A DNA stretch of 5,226 bases. Origin: Bacteroidales bacterium (GTDB lineage Bacteria > Bacteroidota > Bacteroidia > Bacteroidales > JAFGXI01). Location: the NCBI GenBank assembly GCA_026985625.1, contig JALSQC010000027.1, positions 1 to 5,226 of the forward strand, read 5' to 3'. The translations under genes and the position numbers were made by a program. The notes beneath the pieces were generated by a model, which saw only the letters and a program-made list of their open reading frames with translations, made no database searches and was not told where the DNA came from. Position 1 is the first letter of the stretch; every line of letters starts with the position of its first letter. Below are positions 1 through 5,226 of the stretch, piece by piece.

Positions 1-1
1 T

Positions 2-472
2 GACAGTAAAAATAATCCATATAGTATTTTTGACAGTAATGGATTTGATGCTATATACTCGATTAAAACAAAAGAGGGGACAAAATATGTTTTAACAAGT
101 TATACCGAAACTTGTTTTACATGTTTGTCGTCGTTAATAATGTTGGTTAAATTTAAAGATGGTCGGTTTTTTAAAGATTTTGAATATTATTTTACTTCGA
201 GAAACGAGCAAGAGGATTTAACTTATAATCCTAAGTCTAATACTATTGTTGTAAATTATATAACCGATGATGTTTCGGCAAAAAGTTGTATTTGTAATAG
301 CGACTCAATAAATAAAAATATTTATTCTAATGACGACGATGGTTATTATATAGACGAAGACGAAAGCGACGAGTCGAATATAAGTGCAAATAGTAAAATC
401 TGTAAATGTATTTTTATTTTTAACGGATTAAATTTTGAGTTGTCAAAAAAAAGTTTGAATAAAATTAAATAA
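2..472 (+). CDS. Hypothetical protein with three cysteine pairs, C-terminal part only (5' truncated by window)
   Basis: I do not recognise this protein. The frame is open from the first full codon at position 2 to a TAA at 470-472 (156 residues seen), so the TTG at 125 is probably internal and the true start lies upstream of the window. Six cysteines fall in three pairs: C38-x2-C41, C96-x-C98 and C134-x-C136, numbered from position 2. Between the last two pairs lies a very acidic loop (residues 111-124, mostly D and E). The segments around 18-34 (IYSIKTKEGTKYVLTSY) and 137-147 (IFIFNGLNFEL) alternate hydrophobic and polar residues as beta-strands do, and suggest a beta-rich, possibly exported or lipoprotein-type protein. 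The N-terminus that would show a signal peptide is missing. Serine codons favour AGT (8 of 20), unlike icmF in this window. It converges on the dehydrogenase gene with a 7-nt gap. That it is coding is fairly sure; its function is unknown. Confidence 0.7.
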   Translation, partial: DSKNNPYSIFDSNGFDAIYSIKTKEGTKYVLTSYTETCFTCLSSLIMLVKFKDGRFFKDFEYYFTSRNEQEDLTYNPKSNTIVVNYITDDVSAKSCICNSDSINKNIYSNDDDGYYIDEDESDESNISANSKICKCIFIFNGLNFELSKKSLNKIK

Positions 473-483
473 TAAAATTTTAT
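472..483. repeat. 12-bp perfect A/T palindrome at the convergent gene junction
   Basis: The sequence ATAAAATTTTAT reads the same on both strands. It starts on the last base of the forward gene's stop codon and covers the reverse gene's stop codon (480-482). It lies where a bidirectional terminator would be expected, but the stem has no G-C pair and no loop, so it would be very weak. In DNA this rich in A+T, palindromes of this kind also arise by chance. I see no other terminator candidate in the 7-nt gap. Confidence 0.25.
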
Positions 484-3377
484 ATTAAAGCATTGTATAA
501 AATTTCAACAGGGTGCAAAGCTTTTTTGTTTGTGCCGTCTTTTATTTGGCAACGACACGATGTTCCGTTAGCTGCAATAATGGTTTTATTGTCAGATTTT
601 CGTATCTCCGGAAATAAAACCAATTCGCCAACAGCCATTGATAAATTATAATGTTCTTTTTCGTAGCCAAAGGCTCCTGCCATTCCGCAACAACCCGATT
701 TTATTTCTTCTACCGTAAAATTATCGGGTAACGATAAAATTTTTATTGTAAATTTTGTCGATGACAATGCTTTTTGGTAACAATGTCCGTGTAATTTTAT
801 ATTTTGCTTATCTTTAGTAAATTGCGACGATGTAATTTTACCTTTATCTATTTCGTTTGCTAAAAATTCCTCGATTAAAAAACAATTTTTTGATATTTGT
901 TTGGCTTTTTCTTTATTTTTATCAAAAGCCAAGTCTATAGCTTCGTCTCTAAAAGTGAGAATTGCCGATGGTTCTATGCCTATTAATGGAATGTTTTCTG
1001 ATATTTTTCCATATAAAATATCTATATTTTTATTTATAATTTTTTGAGCTTTTTTTACTAAACCTTTTGATAGATATGTTCTTCCGCTTTGGTGTATATC
1101 CGTAATAATAACATTATAACCAAGCTTTTGTAATAATTTTATTGTTTTTATTCCTATATCAGGGTCGTTAAAATTTGTAAATTCGTCGTTAAATAAATAT
1201 ACTGTTCCGCTTTTACCTTTTTTTTGATTAAGATTTTTTATAAAAGAGTTAAGCGATTTTTTTATTTTAGGAATATTTCTTTTTGTCGAAAAGCCAATTA
1301 ATTTATTTATAAGTTTACAATTTGATAATAAATTTACAAAAAATCTTATATGGTATATTTTTTCGTTAATTTTAGGCAGATATGCTATTAATTTAGTTCT
1401 AAATGGTATTTTGTTATTTTCGTAATAATGTTGTAAAAATTCAGCTTTTAGTTTTGTAACATCAACATTTGACGGGCATTCCGATTTGCAAGCTTTACAC
1501 GATAAGCATAAATCCAATATATCAAAAGCATCTTTATTGTTAAAAGGATTTTTTTTATTGTTATTTGTAAAAATTTCGCGTAAAATATTTGCTCTAGCTC
1601 TAGTCGATTGTTTTTCGTTTTTACTTGCTTGATAACTTGGACACATAACTCCGTCAGATAAATGTGTTTTGCGACAATCACCCGAACCGCTGCAACTTTC
1701 GGCTGTTTCTATAAAACCTTCTTTTTCCGAGAAATCAAATATGGTTTTTATTTTAGCAGGTTTTGTGTTTGTATTGTAACGCAAAAATGTATTCATTTTA
1801 GGAGTATCTACAATTTTGCCGGGGTTAAATATATTATTAACGTCCCATGTTTTTTTTATATCTTTAAAAATTTCATAAACTTTATCACCTAAAACTAAAG
1901 GAATAAACTCGCCACGCAAACGTCCATCGCCGTGTTCGCCACTTAACGAACCATTATATTTTTTTACAAGCATTGCAACTTCGTATCCTATTTTATAAAA
2001 AATATTTTGTCCCTCGGTAGTTTTTAAATCTAAAATAGGTCTTAAATGTAATTCTCCTGTATCGATATGTGCATAATAAACTGCTTTTAAGTTATATTTT
2101 TTAAGAATTTTGTTAAAATCGTTAATATAATCGGGCAAATCTTTTGGTAAAACGGCAGTGTCTTCGATAACGGGAACAGGTTTTTTATTACCTTTAATAT
2201 TAGATAATAATCCTAAACCTGCTTTGCGAACAGCCCAAACTTTTTTTATATCGTCGCCCCATATAATCGGAAAATGATATCCAAAATTATTTGCCCGTAA
2301 TTCTGTTTCCATATTTTTGGCAGCTTGTAAAATATTTTGTTTTGTTGTTCGCATAAATTCAACAACTAATATTGCTCCCGGATTATCTTTTATAAAAAAT
2401 CTGTTTTTACTTTGTTCTTTATTGTATTTACTTAATTCTAAAATTGTATTATCAATTAGTTCAATAGAATCGGGATTATGTTTTAACGCTATTATATTTG
2501 CTTTTAATGCTTCGCTAACCGAGTTTAAATGCACACAAACAATTGCTTTTTTGCGTGGAGGAGCAGGTGTTAGTTTTAATTTTATCTCGGTTATAAAAGC
2601 TAAAGTTCCCTCGGAGCCTGCAATAAGTTTAGATAAATTAAAAGGTATATCGGTATTTGCAAAAGGTTGCGAGTTAAGTAAAATATCAAGAGCATATCCT
2701 GTATTGCGACGTTTAATATCCGGATTAGGAAAATTTTTAGTAATTATTTTTTTATTTTCTTCAGACGATAAAATATTGTAAATGTGTTTATATATTTTAT
2801 TTTCGAGACGCACACCTGTGGTTTTTTTTATAAATTCGTCTTTTGTAAGATTTTTAAATTCTACTTTACTGCCATCGGCAAGAAATGCTTTTAACGAAAT
2901 AATATGTTCGCGTGTGCTACCATAAATTAAAGAGTGGGCTCCGCAAGAATTATTTCCTACCATTCCACCAATCATACATCTGTTTGATGTTGATGTTTCG
3001 GGTGCAAAAATAAGATTGTATTTTTTTATAAAAATATTAAGCTCATCGCGAATAACACCGGGCTGAACTATGGCGTATCGTTCTTTTTGGTTAATTTCTA
3101 CAACCTTAGTAAAATGTTTTGATATATCTACAATTATACCGTTTCCTACGACTTGTCCGGCAAGCGATGTTCCGGCTGCTCGCGGTATAATATGAGTTTT
3201 GTTATCGTTTGCAAAGCGAATTATTTTTTTTATATCATTGTCATCTTTAGGATAAATAACGGCTAAAGGTTTTTCTTTATATGCCGATGCATCGGTAGAA
3301 TAAATAATTTTATGAATATTATCGATTCGTATTTCGCCCGATAATTCTTGTGCAAGATTATTTAATTTGTCAACCAA
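480..3377 (-). CDS. FAD-binding and Fe-S-binding oxidoreductase (D-lactate/2-hydroxyacid dehydrogenase type, GlcD-GlpC-like fusion)
   Basis: A 965-residue flavoprotein expected to oxidise D-lactate or a related D-2-hydroxyacid and pass electrons through Fe-S clusters to the respiratory chain at the membrane. Domains in order: FAD-binding type 4 (about 25-270) with PRAAGTSLAGQ at 65-75, GGMVGNNSCGAHS at 137-149 and AGSEGTLAFITE at 253-264; FAD-oxidase C-terminal domain (about 275-525) with HIDTGELHLRP at 437-447 and SGEHGDGRLRGE at 479-490; a ferredoxin-like part with C562, C568 and C579-P, then CLSCKACKSECP at 624-635; and a CCG-type C-terminal domain with HGHCYQKAL at 863-871, SGCCGMAGAFGYE at 895-907 and TSCRCQI at 939-945. 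Length is normal for the family. The first CCG-like repeat (about 720-810) has no cysteine. The start is TTG at 3377; a stop lies 12 codons upstream and no ATG exists between that stop and the conserved N-terminal region. The exact substrate cannot be read from the sequence. It may be co-transcribed with the upstream DUF218 gene (53-nt gap). Confidence 0.95.
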   Translation of the reverse strand: MVDKLNNLAQELSGEIRIDNIHKIIYSTDASAYKEKPLAVIYPKDDNDIKKIIRFANDNKTHIIPRAAGTSLAGQVVGNGIIVDISKHFTKVVEINQKERYAIVQPGVIRDELNIFIKKYNLIFAPETSTSNRCMIGGMVGNNSCGAHSLIYGSTREHIISLKAFLADGSKVEFKNLTKDEFIKKTTGVRLENKIYKHIYNILSSEENKKIITKNFPNPDIKRRNTGYALDILLNSQPFANTDIPFNLSKLIAGSEGTLAFITEIKLKLTPAPPRKKAIVCVHLNSVSEALKANIIALKHNPDSIELIDNTILELSKYNKEQSKNRFFIKDNPGAILVVEFMRTTKQNILQAAKNMETELRANNFGYHFPIIWGDDIKKVWAVRKAGLGLLSNIKGNKKPVPVIEDTAVLPKDLPDYINDFNKILKKYNLKAVYYAHIDTGELHLRPILDLKTTEGQNIFYKIGYEVAMLVKKYNGSLSGEHGDGRLRGEFIPLVLGDKVYEIFKDIKKTWDVNNIFNPGKIVDTPKMNTFLRYNTNTKPAKIKTIFDFSEKEGFIETAESCSGSGDCRKTHLSDGVMCPSYQASKNEKQSTRARANILREIFTNNNKKNPFNNKDAFDILDLCLSCKACKSECPSNVDVTKLKAEFLQHYYENNKIPFRTKLIAYLPKINEKIYHIRFFVNLLSNCKLINKLIGFSTKRNIPKIKKSLNSFIKNLNQKKGKSGTVYLFNDEFTNFNDPDIGIKTIKLLQKLGYNVIITDIHQSGRTYLSKGLVKKAQKIINKNIDILYGKISENIPLIGIEPSAILTFRDEAIDLAFDKNKEKAKQISKNCFLIEEFLANEIDKGKITSSQFTKDKQNIKLHGHCYQKALSSTKFTIKILSLPDNFTVEEIKSGCCGMAGAFGYEKEHYNLSMAVGELVLFPEIRKSDNKTIIAANGTSCRCQIKDGTNKKALHPVEILYNALI

Positions 3378-3408
3378 TATTACAATAATTTTATATAAAT
3401 GTAAAAAT

Positions 3409-3430
3409 ACTTATAATTTTTAAAATAAGT
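3409..3430 (-). terminator. Weak hairpin after the DUF218 gene, possible attenuating terminator
   Basis: Directly after the stop codon of the DUF218 gene (3431-3433), the transcript can form a 6-bp stem (ACTTAT paired with ATAAGT) around a 10-nt loop. One base later, downstream on the reverse strand, comes a run of five T (3403-3407). The position and the T run suit an intrinsic terminator, but the stem has a single G-C pair, so read-through into the dehydrogenase gene is likely. It could equally be chance in A+T-rich DNA. Confidence 0.2.
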
Positions 3431-4195
3431 TTAAATATATCCTGCAAATGTATATGCAATAGTTCCTACATATTCTTTAATCAAAACTATCCAATTTGAT
3501 AAAGTTTCTGCATTAGGAATTAAAAAATAATCAAATTGTAATTTATACGGTCCTCCATAACGGTCGGTAGCAAAAGGTTTTGCATATATACCAACTTTAT
3601 AAAAACATTTTGTTGCACGAGGCAAGTGGGTAGCCGAACTTATTAACAAAAAAGATGATTTTTTAATCTCGTTACTGCCAAGAGTTTTTGCAGTATAAAC
3701 AGCATTTTCGTGAGTGTTTCTCGATTCTGTTTCAATTAAAATATCTTTTTTTGGAATACCTATTTTTATTAAATAATTTTTAAGATATTTAGCCTCTAAC
3801 ATATCGGGCTCGGTAATACTTCCCGAACCTCCTGATATAAATATTTTTTTTATATGATGTGTTTTGTAAAGTAAAATTGTTTGAATAAGTCTATCTATAC
3901 TGCGTTGCGAATTTATTCTGTTTATTTTGTCGTCAAAAGTAATCATGCCACCAAGCAAAATACCGTAATCGTATGTTTTTAAACTGTCGATTTGTATTGC
4001 TTTATACTCCCATTGATTAACAAAAACATTAAATATAAATTCGTTAGAAAAAAATAGAGTTAATACAATTGTCGTAATTAAAAAACGTTTTTTATTTTTT
4101 TTATTCTTAGAAAATAACGATAAAAACAAAAAACCGATTATCCAATTTAATGGAGAAATTAAAAAAAACAATAATTTAGAAAAAAAGAAAAACAT
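3431..4195 (-). CDS. ElyC/SanA/YdcF family protein (DUF218), inner-membrane anchored
   Basis: A 254-residue membrane protein. Two hydrophobic segments (about 5-27 and 38-56), separated by a very basic KNKKNKKR stretch at 30-37, should anchor it in the inner membrane, with the DUF218 domain (about 75-245) outside. Family motifs seen: YDYGILLGG at 75-83, FISGGSG at 119-125, the EA of the helix at 134-135, ESRNTHENA at 157-165 and SSATHLPRA at 186-194. Two membrane segments, DUF218, then a C-terminal amphipathic tail (ETLSNWIVLIKEYVG, 230-244) match the layout and length of E. coli ElyC (259 residues), which affects peptidoglycan and lipid-carrier metabolism. SanA and YdcF have other layouts. 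The biochemical activity of the family is poorly defined, so the role in envelope biogenesis is inference. The start is ATG at 4193-4195, giving a complete first membrane segment. It is divergent from icmF and precedes the dehydrogenase on the same strand. Its first codons are rich in T runs. Confidence 0.88.
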   Translation of the reverse strand: MFFFFSKLLFFLISPLNWIIGFLFLSLFSKNKKNKKRFLITTIVLTLFFSNEFIFNVFVNQWEYKAIQIDSLKTYDYGILLGGMITFDDKINRINSQRSIDRLIQTILLYKTHHIKKIFISGGSGSITEPDMLEAKYLKNYLIKIGIPKKDILIETESRNTHENAVYTAKTLGSNEIKKSSFLLISSATHLPRATKCFYKVGIYAKPFATDRYGGPYKLQFDYFLIPNAETLSNWIVLIKEYVGTIAYTFAGYI

Positions 4196-4211
4196 AATAT
4201 AGATTTATTTT

Positions 4212-4221
4212 TAATCGATTA
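4212..4221. repeat. 10-bp palindrome in the divergent intergenic region
   Basis: TAATCGATTA is a perfect inverted repeat between the DUF218 gene and icmF, just upstream of the predicted icmF promoter and close to the DUF218 start codon. It may be a regulator-binding half of a larger operator together with the 14-bp palindrome 8 nt further on. The length is short enough for chance. Confidence 0.3.
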
Positions 4222-4223
4222 GA

Positions 4224-4254
4224 TTTTAATATTTTGCAAAATAAAGTAAATTTG
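4224..4254 (+). promoter_or_regulatory. Predicted Bacteroidota-type promoter of icmF
   Basis: TAAATTTG at 4247-4254 matches the Bacteroidota -7 consensus TAnnTTTG exactly. Nineteen bases upstream is TTTT (4224-4227) in place of the -33 consensus TTTG, a one-base mismatch at normal spacing. Transcription would start near 4260, giving a short A-rich leader of about 13 nt before the ATG at 4273, with no Shine-Dalgarno sequence, which is usual in this phylum. I saw no equally good box on the reverse strand for the DUF218 gene. Confidence 0.5.
4230..4243. repeat. 14-bp perfect palindrome inside the icmF promoter spacer, candidate operator
   Basis: TATTTTGCAAAATA is identical to its reverse complement and is centred on a GC step. 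It fills most of the spacer between the -33-like and -7 elements predicted for icmF, where a bound dimeric regulator would block RNA polymerase. No regulator gene is in the window, so the ligand is unknown. Low sequence complexity lowers its weight. Confidence 0.4.
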
Positions 4255-4272
4255 TAAATTAAACATAAAAAA

Positions 4273-5226
4273 ATGTATTTAGATATGCAAACAGTAGAAA
4301 AATATAAACTAAAAAATCACGTAAGAGTAGTAACTGCAGCATCGTTATTCGATGGACACGATGCTTCGATTAATGTTATGCGTAGAATAATTCAAGCAAC
4401 AGGAGCCGAAGTTATTCATTTAGGACACAATCGCTCGGTTCACGAGATAGTTAATTGTGCAATTCAAGAAGATGTTCAAGCAATAGCAATAACATCATAC
4501 CAAGGAGGACATATCGAGTATTTTAAATATATGTATGATTTGTTAAAAGAAAAAAATTGTAGCCATATAAAAATTTTTGGCGGAGGAGGCGGAGTTATTT
4601 TGCCTGCAGAGATAGAAGAGTTGCATAATTACGGAATAGCACGTATATACTCGCCCGACGATGGTCGAAAAATGGGATTACAAGGAATGATAAACGATAT
4701 GTTGGAAAAATCAGATTTTCCTACGGGAACAGATTTAAACATAGATTTTAACAAACTTGCAAACAAAGATATAAATACAATATCAAAAGCAATATCGGTT
4801 GTAGAAAACAATCAACAACAATATTTATTAGATAAAATAAATAAACTAAGCGAACAAAAAAAAGTTCCTGTTCTTGGAATTACAGGCACAGGAGGTGCAG
4901 GAAAATCATCGCTTATAGACGAAATTGTTCGTAGGTTTTTAAATGAGTTTACCGATAAAACCGTAGGAATTATATCGGTTGACCCTTCTAAGCGAAAAAC
5001 AGGAGGAGCATTACTTGGCGATAGAATACGTATGAACTCTATCGATAATCCAAGAGTATATATGCGTTCGCTTGCAACACGACAATCTAATTTATCGGTT
5101 TCTCATTTTGTAAAAGATGCGTTAAACATTTTAAAAATAGCAAACTACGATTTAATAATTCTTGAAACATCGGGAATAGGACAGTCTGATACGGCTATAG
5201 TTGATCATAGCGATGTTACTTTGTAT
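4273..5226 (+). CDS. icmF: Fused isobutyryl-CoA mutase / G-protein chaperone (IcmF), N-terminal 318 residues (3' truncated by window)
   Basis: This is the front of a coenzyme-B12-dependent acyl-CoA mutase that carries its own MeaB-type GTPase, which gates cofactor loading. The B12-binding domain (about 15-150) has FDGHDASINVMRR at 26-38, with H29 as the expected lower axial cobalt ligand, the SYQGG at 75-79 and the glycine run GGGGG at 103-107. A linker follows (about 150-197). The GTPase (from about 198) shows the P-loop GTGGAGKSS at 205-213, SVDPSKRKTGGALLGDRIRM at 235-254 and ETSGIGQSD at 298-306. The NKxD motif and the whole substrate-binding mutase barrel would follow beyond the window; complete proteins are about 1,100 residues. 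The order B12 domain, GTPase, mutase separates IcmF from methylmalonyl-CoA mutase with a free MeaB. Substrate (isobutyryl-, pivalyl/isovaleryl- or another acyl-CoA) depends on residues not seen. The start is ATG at 4273; a second in-frame ATG at 4285 would only drop four residues. Confidence 0.96.
   Translation, partial: MYLDMQTVEKYKLKNHVRVVTAASLFDGHDASINVMRRIIQATGAEVIHLGHNRSVHEIVNCAIQEDVQAIAITSYQGGHIEYFKYMYDLLKEKNCSHIKIFGGGGGVILPAEIEELHNYGIARIYSPDDGRKMGLQGMINDMLEKSDFPTGTDLNIDFNKLANKDINTISKAISVVENNQQQYLLDKINKLSEQKKVPVLGITGTGGAGKSSLIDEIVRRFLNEFTDKTVGIISVDPSKRKTGGALLGDRIRMNSIDNPRVYMRSLATRQSNLSVSHFVKDALNILKIANYDLIILETSGIGQSDTAIVDHSDVTLY

Noticed and set aside
1..39. Direct repeat TGACAGTAA at 1-9 and 31-39.
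   Set aside because: Only two 9-bp copies, 30 nt apart and in the same reading frame of the orphan gene (both encode the start of an aspartate-serine pair). It could be the edge of a protein repeat, but too little is in the window to say.
1448..2781. Three open frames opposite to or overlapping the dehydrogenase gene (1448-1681 reverse, 1662-1892 forward, 2317-2781 forward).
   Set aside because: They lie wholly inside a strongly conserved 965-codon gene, their products are low-complexity or hydrophobic with no family motif, and they are best explained as shadows.
3378..3430. Search for a promoter of the dehydrogenase gene in the 53-nt gap.
   Set aside because: No exact TAnnTTTG box on the reverse strand; only generic A/T-rich sequence, so co-transcription with the DUF218 gene is as likely.
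4161..4187. Runs of A8 (4161-4168) and A7 (4180-4186) near the 5' end of the DUF218 gene, considered as slippage-prone phase-variation tracts.
   Set aside because: They encode phenylalanines of the first membrane segment, similar runs are common throughout this A+T-rich window, and the frame is intact.
4629..4811. A 60-codon reverse open frame inside icmF.
   Set aside because: It is antisense to a well-conserved part of icmF, with no motif and no leader; a shadow frame.

Overview
The window is about 70% A+T. It carries four protein-coding genes packed tightly, with a largest non-coding gap of only 77 nt, and no RNA gene, mobile element or CRISPR array that I can see. The protein families, the A-rich leaders without Shine-Dalgarno sequences and a TAnnTTTG-type promoter box all point to a low-GC member of the Bacteroidota. 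I cannot place it more finely from this sequence.

Layout. At 2-472 (+) is the 3' end of an unrecognised protein with three cysteine pairs and an acidic loop; its 5' end lies outside the window. It converges, with a 7-nt gap, on a long reverse-strand gene (480-3377) for a membrane-peripheral FAD/Fe-S dehydrogenase of the D-lactate/2-hydroxyacid type. Upstream of that gene on the same strand, 53 nt away, is a DUF218 (ElyC/SanA/YdcF) inner-membrane protein (3431-4195). After a 77-nt divergent intergenic region with a plausible promoter and a 14-bp perfect palindrome, the forward-strand gene icmF begins at 4273. It encodes a fused B12-dependent acyl-CoA mutase with its own G-protein chaperone, and it is cut by the window edge after 318 codons.

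How the genes relate. The dehydrogenase and the mutase both belong to central carboxylic-acid metabolism: oxidation of a 2-hydroxyacid, and rearrangement of branched or methylmalonyl-type acyl-CoAs. They are on opposite strands and nothing in the sequence ties them into one pathway. The ElyC-like protein is an envelope-biogenesis type protein and looks like an unrelated neighbour. I found no convincing new system. The points most worth checking are the coherent loss of cysteines from the first CCG-type repeat of the dehydrogenase, the palindrome inside the predicted icmF promoter, the cysteine-paired orphan protein, and the contrast in serine codon use between that orphan and icmF.
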